NCBI GenBank assembly: GCA_907165275.2
Contig: CAJRBF020000006.1
Span: 466,287 to 530,286 of the forward strand
From: Zygaena filipendulae
Lineage: Eukaryota; Arthropoda; Insecta; Lepidoptera; Zygaenidae
Direction: 5' to 3'
DNA length: 64,000 nucleotides
A program made the translations under genes and the position numbers. Position 1 is the first letter of the stretch. Each line of letters begins with the position of its first letter. The notes beneath the pieces are model-generated. The model was not told where the DNA came from, searched no databases, and saw only the letters and a list, made by a program, of their open reading frames with translations. Shown piece by piece: positions 56,108 through 64,000 of this stretch.

Positions 56108-59100
56108 TTAAGCAGTACAACCAAATATTGTCTGATTACCCCAGGCGATGGTTGTCACCTTATCTGATTCTAACAACCGCTTATCATCATTGGCTGAAAG
56201 AGCAATTTTATTTACGGATTGAGTAAATATTTCATGCTTGATTGTTTTAAACAAAACGTTTCTTTTTCGAACGACATCACAATTGTATAATACATGTTTA
56301 TAGTCTGATGCATGCAAATTTTTAATTACATTTCGTTTTGTTCCTTTTGCTTTTTTAATCGTTCTATCTGAAGTTTTAATACAATAAAGCTTTGACCTTA
56401 ACCCTACAAACTCCTTAACTATCTTACCACCCATTTCATCCTTAAACAACCCAGGAATCTTTTTGTTTACAATTGGCAAACCAAACTCGTTATTGTAATC
56501 GTAACTGCTAGTATCAAAATATTTTAGAAAATTCATTTTAAAATCTCTGTAAACATCTTCTGTCTGTATATTGTAAATAAAACTATCAGTATCAGTATAA
56601 CATACTTCAATACGATTTTCGTAAAATGGCTTTATTACTGAGTAATGGAAGTCATACATATGACTTTTAGAAAGTTCGAGTACAGCAAATCCAATGTAGA
56701 TCGGCTTGTTTAGAACAACCCTTGAACGTTTCATTTGTATTGCTACTAGGTCGTCAGAAAATATTGATGCGCTGTGAAAATTTGGGTTGGCTATCAACTT
56801 CTCGGCACCAATAAATTTTTTTGTTTGGTTATTCATGTCTGACCACTTATTTATCAATCGTACATCTACCCATTGTTCTGTGTTTTCCAATGTTTTTCCA
56901 AATATACTATTATTTAACAACTTAAAAAAATCTTGTTCAAAAACAGATTGAGCTCTTTGACGCAGCTCAGTATTAAGGTCTATATATTGTTTTAAAAAAT
57001 TACTTTGTTTGAAAGTTATAGCTCGATGGATTTTTCTTAAAACCAAACCGTGTTCTAAGCATTTTTTAAGGTGAACGTAATGAATAACGTAGTGATATTT
57101 GTCATATAAGTTGGGTATTAATTTTTTTGTTTTTCCTGTGGGAGATTTAATTTTTTCAGGACAAAATGGAAAATCATTGTGTTGGGTGTGTAAATTTGGA
57201 GGATAAAATAAATCAACCTCAAGAATAAAGCCATTTTCAGCGTCATCCGTAATGTGTACTATATTTATCTCTAACTTCTTAATTTCACTATCGCTTAAAA
57301 ATCTGAAGTCTGAATGAGGTAATGTTTGACACATACTATATCCATACAAATTATTACAATCTAAATACATAATGTACGAGCTTGGCGTAGAGGGGTCAAA
57401 AGTTTCCAGATATCTATGATTAGCTTTAGCGTGTCGTTTGGAGCACATGCACACGCCACCTCTAATACCTTGTTGTATCAAACGAAAAATTTCTAAATCA
57501 CTTATAAGTTCCAACCGAACGCGAGTTTTTAAAAGCATTGCATCAAATGAAAGACTTGGTGCAGTAAGATAAAAGGCGGGATCGAGTTGATAATATTGTT
57601 TACATGTTAATCTAAAATTTTCATAGATATCAGTCAACAAAAGGACGTCTGACTCGAGATACAAATCAGTAAATTGACCCATATTATTAATAGAAAACTC
57701 AAGCCACATCGCTCGAGCGTGTTCGTAATCTTCATCGGTAATTGACTCATTCGTAAGCGAGTTAAAAAAACGGTCTTTAGACGGTAAACAGGTATCAGCA
57801 TATCGTTCCCAACTAGACATGTAATCATATGGATACACTCCTTTTCGAGTGAGCAGATTAAAGTGTTTTTCATCAGGATAGTAAGATTTTAAGTATCTAA
57901 ATTCATCCTTTTTCATGGTTGCGGCTAACTTTTCTATGCTTGTCCCCAAAAACTTGAATGAATCCACAAATCTTATTTGAAAATAATCTTGTCCAGAAAT
58001 CGGAATAAACTTTGTGAAAGAAATATAGTTTTCTTTTGTTTTCGGTATTACCTTAATAGACCCAGGGGCTTTCCCTAATTCTTTGATAAAAAGATGACAA
58101 TCATAACCAGACAGGTTATGAAAGACAACAGGCAAGAACTTTGGTACTTGATATTTTAAATTACAGTAACTATGAGCAGCGCCACGGAACTGTCCTGTCA
58201 AATGACAATGATCACGAACTTTATCTACTGTTATTAGACCCTCGCAAATGTGACAAGTCTCTGCGTTCTCATAATTATAAGCATCAGTATCAGTAAAAAC
58301 CATAGGCACGTTTTTATTTAATATTTCGCTGATTTTCTTTGCATCGTCACAAATAGATTTAACAAACTTATCAGCACAATCACGTCCTCTATATGAGGTT
58401 ATGTGGTTGTATCGTGAATCTACTGTACAAACGAGGTGATAGGCAAAAGCTACAGGTACATGTCGCTGTTGAGTCACTGTAGAAGATTTTAACGGATCGG
58501 GTTCGCAACTATCGTAAGTTTCGAGCATAGCTTCAAAATCTGCATAAACAACAAAAGGAACGTTTTGCTTTCGGTCATAATTTTTAAATTCTATAAAGGA
58601 ACCTTTTGGAGGTAATTCGGTAGCCACACCTCCGCAGATATGAGAACATAACTGATCGTTCGAGTTGAAAAATTGTAAACAATGATCGCAAAAGTGCAAT
58701 TTGTTACAATGCTTAGTAATTTGACTTCTAACAAGACGCGACAGATCCTTTATCAAACAGTAATGCGACATATCACCTTCTTCAAGATAAAGTAAATGAA
58801 TAACTTTTTTGTTCAATGCGTCTGATTTGTAAAGTGGACCGACCACTAACTTCTTATCATTTAAACCGTATACAAAAATACATATATGCGGATTGTTCTG
58901 TTCAAACCGAGCGATGTCTGAGAAACTCATTGGGAACGATAAGCCATCCACGTTCAACACGTCACTAAATTTAGGATAAGATGAAACTCTATCAGAATGA
59001 CGTTGAGCAGGATACAAAGCAGCAGTTACTGACCATAAAAAACAAAAATTATCATTATTCTTTATATTTAAACAGGCTTTCTTTGATTTGATTAAAGCCG

Positions 59101-59629
59101 GCAACTCAATGAAACTTGAACCACGCAAAGGCTGGTATTTGTTTATGTTAACTTCTAAATGGGAATTATGCAAAAATGTCCAACCACTATCACGCTCTTG
59201 AAATTCACTTGCTTTTTTGATCAAACTGGTTTTTACCTCGAAAAATAAAGTATCAAGATTGCAATTTTGATAAAGAGTAAAATTTTTCGTGCCAAATGAT
59301 TTTAACTCTTGGGAATCATTTTTTAACAAGAGAAAAACTCCAAAATATTCGAAATTGGCCTTGACACAGTGATGTTGCTTAAGTGACATTTCAATTAACG
59401 ATTTGATTTTAGTTTGTATATGATCTAAAAAACTTTCTATTGAAGTCTGATCCTCAGAATCCGATGATGTAACTTTATATGAGGCTATTCTGTTGCGAAA
59501 AGCGGAATTAATTTTGAGGATACCTTCACTTAATGTAGAATAATTTTTATTTTTATGATCAGTACTTCGCAAGTGACCTATCCAACGAACACGACTAACA
59601 AAAACTTTGCAATCTTCACAATACGGCAT
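56108..59629 (-). CDS. Protein-primed type B DNA polymerase (Polinton PolB)
   Basis: 1173 residues. An N-terminal C2H2-like finger (YCEDCKVFVSRVRWIGHLRS) is followed by the FCFLWSVTAALYPA region typical of Polinton PolB. Exonuclease motifs: VVYADFEA (~363), FHNLSGYDCHLF (~505) and YLESDVLLLTD (~660). A Cys/His HNH-like zinc site (CHIC...DHCHLTG...CNLKY) lies between Exo I and II (~461-488). Polymerase motifs: LDCNNLYGYSM (~757), NNSIFGKTLEN (~905) and CYTDTDSF (~1009). It replicates the linear element by protein priming. All catalytic acidic residues are present and there is no break. Confidence 0.96.
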   Translation of the reverse strand: MPYCEDCKVFVSRVRWIGHLRSTDHKNKNYSTLSEGILKINSAFRNRIASYKVTSSDSEDQTSIESFLDHIQTKIKSLIEMSLKQHHCVKANFEYFGVFLLLKNDSQELKSFGTKNFTLYQNCNLDTLFFEVKTSLIKKASEFQERDSGWTFLHNSHLEVNINKYQPLRGSSFIELPALIKSKKACLNIKNNDNFCFLWSVTAALYPAQRHSDRVSSYPKFSDVLNVDGLSFPMSFSDIARFEQNNPHICIFVYGLNDKKLVVGPLYKSDALNKKVIHLLYLEEGDMSHYCLIKDLSRLVRSQITKHCNKLHFCDHCLQFFNSNDQLCSHICGGVATELPPKGSFIEFKNYDRKQNVPFVVYADFEAMLETYDSCEPDPLKSSTVTQQRHVPVAFAYHLVCTVDSRYNHITSYRGRDCADKFVKSICDDAKKISEILNKNVPMVFTDTDAYNYENAETCHICEGLITVDKVRDHCHLTGQFRGAAHSYCNLKYQVPKFLPVVFHNLSGYDCHLFIKELGKAPGSIKVIPKTKENYISFTKFIPISGQDYFQIRFVDSFKFLGTSIEKLAATMKKDEFRYLKSYYPDEKHFNLLTRKGVYPYDYMSSWERYADTCLPSKDRFFNSLTNESITDEDYEHARAMWLEFSINNMGQFTDLYLESDVLLLTDIYENFRLTCKQYYQLDPAFYLTAPSLSFDAMLLKTRVRLELISDLEIFRLIQQGIRGGVCMCSKRHAKANHRYLETFDPSTPSSYIMYLDCNNLYGYSMCQTLPHSDFRFLSDSEIKKLEINIVHITDDAENGFILEVDLFYPPNLHTQHNDFPFCPEKIKSPTGKTKKLIPNLYDKYHYVIHYVHLKKCLEHGLVLRKIHRAITFKQSNFLKQYIDLNTELRQRAQSVFEQDFFKLLNNSIFGKTLENTEQWVDVRLINKWSDMNNQTKKFIGAEKLIANPNFHSASIFSDDLVAIQMKRSRVVLNKPIYIGFAVLELSKSHMYDFHYSVIKPFYENRIEVCYTDTDSFIYNIQTEDVYRDFKMNFLKYFDTSSYDYNNEFGLPIVNKKIPGLFKDEMGGKIVKEFVGLRSKLYCIKTSDRTIKKAKGTKRNVIKNLHASDYKHVLYNCDVVRKRNVLFKTIKHEIFTQSVNKIALSANDDKRLLESDKVTTIAWGNQTIFGCTA

Positions 59630-59731
59630 TATGTTAAATTACTATGAATGACACTAAAAACTAAAACTAAATGGAGATACTCCGCAGAAGCTTGTGAAAT
59701 AAATAGTGTAGGTAAAAATAATTTAAATTAT

Positions 59732-60730
59732 CTACTTAAAACCTTTGTCACTAAAAAATACAGGTTCGCTATCAGTAAACAGCTCGTGTGCTTTGTGCAT
59801 AAACTTTTGCAAGGCTCCCCACTGCGAAGTATCCCGATTTAATTTTAATTTCAAAGCCACTTGCGCTGACCGCCACCGTTGATCTGGCTGTGCGGTCGCA
59901 GCCTCTTCAGTATTATAAACTCGTACCTCTATATAAAAATCTCCTTCCAGATGTTTATCCCGGCGAACTTTCCCGCCGGGGACTCGAGTGCTGAGGTAGG
60001 TCTGGAGGCCGGTGTTGGTAGACAGCTTATTTGTTTGTTTTGTCACCGGCTCCAGACCGAAGAGGCCTCGTTCATATTCCGAGCTGTCAAAAAAATAAAA
60101 TAAAAAAATGTTACACAACTTAACCGATATTACCCATTATCTACCTAAAAGTCTAAAAGATAAATAATGAACAAGTTAAATTTTAAAATAAATTTTTTAG
60201 TTTGTAACTTATAATAAATAAGTTGGTTCACAGTAACCGGTTAATAAGGCTACTGCTGTATAAAATATATAGGAATGTATAGTATAAAACACTCAAGCCA
60301 CTACAAAAATTGTCGTGGTTCGATAGCAAACAGATGGCAACACGGCATAACACACAAGAAATAAAGTTCAAAACAGACATTTCAAAATACTAATAGGTAT
60401 TCAATGTAAAATTTCTATTTACCCACCTCGTTGAAGTCGACGCACTCCTGCTGTCGCTGCTGCGGCTACTGGTGTCAGGCTTCTTTTTGGATCTGTAAAA
60501 TACATTTTAATTTTTCATTACTAAATGTTAAAGACAACTATTGCATAAATCCCCCAGTGCAACATCATATTAAACTAAAAAATCTTATTAAACAGTGCAT
60601 AAACAATTCTTACCTAACCGACAATGCCGAAGCCTCTAGCGCTCTTTTCGGTGCCCTTTTTTTTGGCTTTTCTACCGGCGCGGCAGCCACTGCACCCTGG
60701 ATCTCATCCGATGAATACTCAATATCCGAC
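59732..60730 (-). CDS. Unrecognised spliced gene (three coding exons predicted)
   Basis: Exons on the minus strand: A 60730-60614, B 60492-60427, C 60083-59732 (stop). Each intron has GT...AG ends: donors AG|GTAAGA and AG|GTGGGT; acceptors ATTTTACAG and TTTTTGACAG. All joins are phase 2, restoring AGA and AGC codons. Exon A encodes an acidic EYSSDEIQG, then PKKRAPKRAL; exon B is Ser/Arg-rich (SSRSSDSRSASTSTR). Exon C is a 116-residue compact domain (SEYERGLFGLEP, STRVPGGKVRRDKHL, DFYIEVRVYN, GALQKFMHKAHELF) more GC-rich than the viral genes. I do not recognise it. The 5' exon is unclear: a TATA-like CTATAAAAAC (61080-61071) and ATGTAC|GTAAGT (60992-60981) are candidates, but that exon only joins in frame to an alternative acceptor at 60718. 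Confidence 0.65.
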
Positions 60731-61070
60731 CTGAAATTTAAAACATTATTTGTTATAACTTTTATTTAATTTTTTTTTACAGTACACAACACATATGACA
60801 TGTTCTTAAACACATTTTATCTTGCCAAATAATTTAAATCAGATGCGTATCCTAAATTATGTGTACCTAATTTGTTAACACAATGACTTTACAACAACTT
60901 CACACAATAACTTTAAAACCATAATATAGAACCTCCAAATTATTCTCAATAAATTAGAATAAAATGTAAATAATGCAAGTACTTACGTACATTTTTGATT
61001 TATCCTTACTGCGTCGATGCACTTTAATCAAGAGATGAATTAATTATAATGCCATTTAATTGACACCCGT

Positions 61071-61080
61071 GTTTTTATAG
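61071..61080 (-). promoter_or_regulatory. TATA-like box upstream of the spliced gene
   Basis: CTATAAAAAC on the minus strand, ~80 bp before the candidate first exon and ~340 bp before exon A. Position and sequence are suggestive only. Confidence 0.3.
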
Positions 61081-61438
61081 AGCAAAAAAAACAAACTAAG
61101 CAAAATGTCTTTACCACAGATGATGGAACGAACTAGATATGGCATCGAGCGTAACGTAACGAATTCGGTAAATACGTGTACCTACTTACTTTTTCATGAA
61201 CACATTGATTTGCGTTATACAATTGCAGAATAAAAGTAGATTTTCGAAATATAACCAAAATTCAAAAACAGTAACTAAGTATTTGTTCCTTGAAATAAAA
61301 ATATGCACACGAGCATTTGTGTTTATAATTTCCACTGATATCCCCTCCACGCCTCTTTCTATTATTTACCTACCATAAATCGCGCCGACTGCCCCGACAA
61401 ACTTTGAGCGCGACTCATTTGTATACTACACCGATAAG

Positions 61439-62020
61439 ATGGCGCACGAACGGCAAACTCCTAGCGCCATGTCGAGTGAGGAGGAACGTTTAAACTCATT
61501 TGTAAATTGGCCACTGGCATACTTGTCACCGGAAAGTTTGGCAAAAAGTGGTTTCTATTTCATAGGTCGCGGTGACGAAGTGCGTTGTGCGTACTGCAAT
61601 GTCGAGATAATGAACTGGTTGCAACTCGACGAACCTGACCAAGAACACAGGCGGTGGTCACCGCGGTGTCCACTATTTCGCTCCATTGCTGATACATCAT
61701 TTGATCGCGACGAGTGCGGCATATTCGGTGCAGACACTAATTATATAGACCCCCACGTTAAGACGCTTAGGGAACATGCGCAAAAAGAGCACCACCACAA
61801 CAACGTTGTCGCCAACACTACTACGCAAGTTCCTCACGAAACTGACGAGAAAATGTGCCAGGTAGATAAGTGTTGTAAAGTTTGTTTCGATGAAGAGTGC
61901 AATGTATGTTTGACGCCGTGCGGACATGTGGTTGCATGCGCCGCGTGTAGTTTTTCCATTCACAATTGTCCAGTGTGTAGACGTCCTATTGTAAATGTTG
62001 TAAGGTTGTATTTCTCTTGA
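61439..62020 (+). CDS. iap: Inhibitor of apoptosis protein (one BIR plus RING)
   Basis: 193 residues from the first ATG. The BIR domain (residues ~17-82) has LNSFVNWP, SGFYFIGRGDEVRCAYC, the EHRRW histidine and SPRCPLF, giving the Cys-Cys-His-Cys zinc set. A spacer with HHHNNV follows, then a C-terminal C3HC4 RING (CKVCFDEECN, PCGHVVACAAC, NCPVC). IAPs bind caspases or their activators, and the RING is a ubiquitin ligase. Cellular insect IAPs usually have two or three BIRs; the compact single-BIR form is more like viral ones. It is divergent from the spliced gene and lies inside the Polinton ends, so it is cargo. Confidence 0.93.
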   Translation: MAHERQTPSAMSSEEERLNSFVNWPLAYLSPESLAKSGFYFIGRGDEVRCAYCNVEIMNWLQLDEPDQEHRRWSPRCPLFRSIADTSFDRDECGIFGADTNYIDPHVKTLREHAQKEHHHNNVVANTTTQVPHETDEKMCQVDKCCKVCFDEECNVCLTPCGHVVACAACSFSIHNCPVCRRPIVNVVRLYFS

Positions 62021-63356
62021 ATGAAAAACAATAATTTAAAGTAATTTTTTGGTAAATACCAGTTATGACATTAAATTTGTTTGGATTAAACACGCTAAAT
62101 ATATATTATCGTTGTGTGTATTATTTATTCCCCATGTACATTGAATTACGTTATGCGATTGCAGAATACAAGTATATTTTTCAAAATATAACCGAAAATT
62201 GAAACTTCAAAAATGTAAATGTACCTACTTGTTAAAATAAAATTTCAAACTTATTAAGGAATGGACTAGATTCATAAGTTTCTCATCAATATGCCGCATC
62301 TATTATGTGTCGAGTGCAATGGTTCAATTATTTCCATTGTAACAAGTTACTGCATGCCAAGCAAATACTTATACTTACCGGTATCACCAATGATACTATT
62401 CTCATGTATTATCTACCAGTTATTTCCTCGGTTTCGCTCACATGAATTCCAAACTCTCTCAGACATTTTTTTTTTTTTTACGAAATGATAAGTAGGTATG
62501 ACATTTTTGAACCCAAAGTATAAGTAGAGTAGGTATATCAAATTTTATGAAAAACCTTTCAATAATTCTGAAGATTGTTTGGATGGATAGAGATAAAAAA
62601 ATATGGAACATTTAAATGGTTATTAATGTTTTTACAAATGCAAATAACACTCAGTTGAGTTTTTTAGAACAGAGTTATCTCGATATTACAGACAGAAAAT
62701 CGTATTTTAGTTATATTTAGATTCAACTTGATGGGAAAGCGACGGCGCGCGATGACATTTCATCGAATTTTATAAATAATAAACATGCGCGGACCGTGGA
62801 ACCGTGGTGATCAGCACTTTAGAGTTATGTGAACAATAAGTATACGTACTGATTGCAGAAACAGTACCTACAAACGACAAGTGCTTGAAGTCATAAAAAT
62901 TATATTTTATACCTCTTAAATATATTATAAGCAAATATTTTTTGTAAACCGCGGGAAATAGTTCCAGCTTTAAGACTTCGTTATCACTGTCATAATTTCC
63001 AAATAGACCAATTTTCATGAGTTTTGGTATTTTGTTTTTCTACATAATAATTTATGTTTTGCGTTAAATTCTCAGATTAACTGTATGTTTATTAATGCAA
63101 CGTAATAAAGACATACATGAACCATTTAAACAGAAACATGTGTGGTTATTACATATTTGCTAACCGTACCGAATGTCAAAGGTAAGTAAAAAAATAAAGA
63201 TAAGTAGTAAGCGAAGCGAAGGGAAACATACAGTACAGTACAGTCTCTGCTGTTGCGATTTAGACATTGCGAGTGCTTAGAATCTTTGTGTTCACTGCGT
63301 AAAGTTATGGTGTCCTCGAGTCAATCTGATCACAAAATATGTGCTTTATTTATAAC
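62021..63356. other. Right-side spacer of the Polinton
   Basis: AT-rich, mostly non-coding. A minus-strand frame 63018-62770 starts MKIGLFGNYDSDNEVLKLE and could be a small protein or first exon; no motif is known. A GC-rich patch GCGACGGCGCGCGATG lies at about 62740. Confidence 0.4.
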
Positions 63357-63515
63357 TCAGTGACGACTTGAGCAATCTAGCCCTAGTTTCTGATTTACAG
63401 AAGATCGTTGAGCCAATCTGGTGCCGAATTTGATTCGGCGACGACTTGAGCAATCTAGCCTGAAAATCTGAAACTTTGAAGATCGTTGAGCCAATCTGGT
63501 ACTGAGTTTAAATAT
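63357..63515. repeat. 78-bp direct repeat near the right end
   Basis: Two copies of GACGACTTGAGCAATCTAGCC followed by GATCGTTGAGCCAATCTGGT, starting at 63362 and 63440. The complementary frame reads a repeated RLAQRSS, a by-product of the repeat. Confidence 0.75.
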
Positions 63516-63890
63516 ATGCTTCAACATTAACTGTGGAGAGACACCTGACAATATAGTGAACATAATAGTTTCTAACATAAGTATAATTCAATTATTAAAT
63601 TCAAAGTTTTTACGTATAACTTGTATGTGCTTATGTGTGATGAAAATACTTAATAGTTCCGCGGTACAGGCAGATAGTTCAGGTATGTTTTTATTTATTC
63701 ATAATTTGGTAACTAAACATGCAAACGGGTTATTATTGTTTGTTTTTTGTTGTACGATCGACATGTGAATCTTTGCATGATCCATATGACAGATACATTT
63801 TTTAAATCAGTATATTATAATAATTATTGTTTTCACCGCTCCTAGCGAAAGAACGACATTCGTTGTTTTGTTGCATGGTTGATCAAATAA

Positions 63891-64000
63891 ATGATCGATC
63901 CGACAAGTGAATCATTTTGATTGGTATATATTGTATGGTCTGGACCATCGGAGTGATTTCGCGAGCGAGCACGTGCTCGCTCATTGCGAAAGAACGAAGT
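63891..64000 (-). repeat. Polinton right terminal inverted repeat (reaches window edge)
   Basis: Reverse complement of 47335-47444, including the 20-bp palindrome (63963-63982). The window stops inside the terminal repeat. Confidence 0.9.

Larger units (their letters stand above)
47307..64000. mobile_element. Polinton/Maverick, nearly complete, with viral gene set
   Basis: Left and right ends are inverted repeats (47335-47444 against 63891-64000, 110 bp, identical by eye). The left repeat likely extends out to AGTAGG at 47307, giving the AG start known for Polintons. If symmetric, the right end lies ~28 bp past the window. Inside are PolB, DDE integrase, packaging ATPase, adenain-like protease, penton-like minor and double-jelly-roll-like major capsid genes. 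The size (~16.7 kb) is typical. The element interrupts the DIRS terminal repeat. Confidence 0.93.

Noticed and set aside
60431..60769. Plus-strand 112-codon frame
   Set aside because: It is the antisense of exons A and B of the spliced minus-strand gene and spans their intron.
63357..63578. Minus-strand frame with RLAQRSS repeats
   Set aside because: It arises from the 78-bp direct repeat (26 codons per unit), with no other support.
1..64000. CRISPR arrays, rRNA or clear tRNA genes
   Set aside because: No spaced short repeats with unique spacers and no recognisable rRNA or cloverleaf sequence found by eye.

Overview
The window is a dense stack of repeats and transposable elements from an insect genome. 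I infer a lepidopteran: the non-LTR 3' ends at the left edge and the BEL/Pao, DIRS and Polinton families are of kinds I know from moth and butterfly genomes. I see no ordinary single-copy host gene.

Layout: (1) 1-596, two tandem copies of a non-LTR retrotransposon 3' end. (2) About 598-30780, a satellite array of ~547 bp units with shorter ~396 and ~411 bp variants, plus one inverted unit at 31546-32062. It is interrupted by an intact BEL/Pao LTR retrotransposon (6687-14450, 5-bp duplication TCATC), an unidentified insert (20165-20895), a long ATGAA microsatellite with a short tail (22559-23024), and an insert carrying a foldback MITE-like element (30781-31545). (3) About 32063-47306, a DIRS-type tyrosine-recombinase retrotransposon on the minus strand. 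It has a gag that appears to be split by an intron, an overlapping RT/RNase H/methyltransferase-like ORF and a recombinase ORF. Its intron is split by a 10.8 kb element with 236-bp LTRs and no gag-pol (35923-46708, duplication CTCG), and that element contains another non-coding LTR-like element (37514-40644, duplication ATAT). (4) About 47307 to the window end, a nearly complete Polinton/Maverick inserted into the 5' inverted terminal repeat of the DIRS element.

The Polinton carries a left plus-strand block: packaging ATPase, an unknown conserved protein, a fibre-like repeat protein, a DDE integrase with chromodomain, a PLA2-domain minor capsid protein, an adenain-like protease, a penton-like minor capsid protein, a small basic protein, the major capsid protein and an exonuclease-like protein. 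On the minus strand are a short unknown gene, a protein-primed type B DNA polymerase, and an unrecognised gene with three phase-consistent coding exons. A one-BIR plus RING inhibitor-of-apoptosis gene (plus strand) follows. Together these amount to a replication, packaging, capsid-assembly and integration set plus one anti-apoptotic cargo gene, consistent with an element that could form virions. All the core reading frames look open.

The most interesting points are the spliced cargo gene and the IAP inside the Polinton, the phage-tail-fibre-like repeats in its fibre candidate, the foldback geometry of its terminal repeat, the intron in the DIRS gag, and the order of nested insertions that can be read from the sequence.
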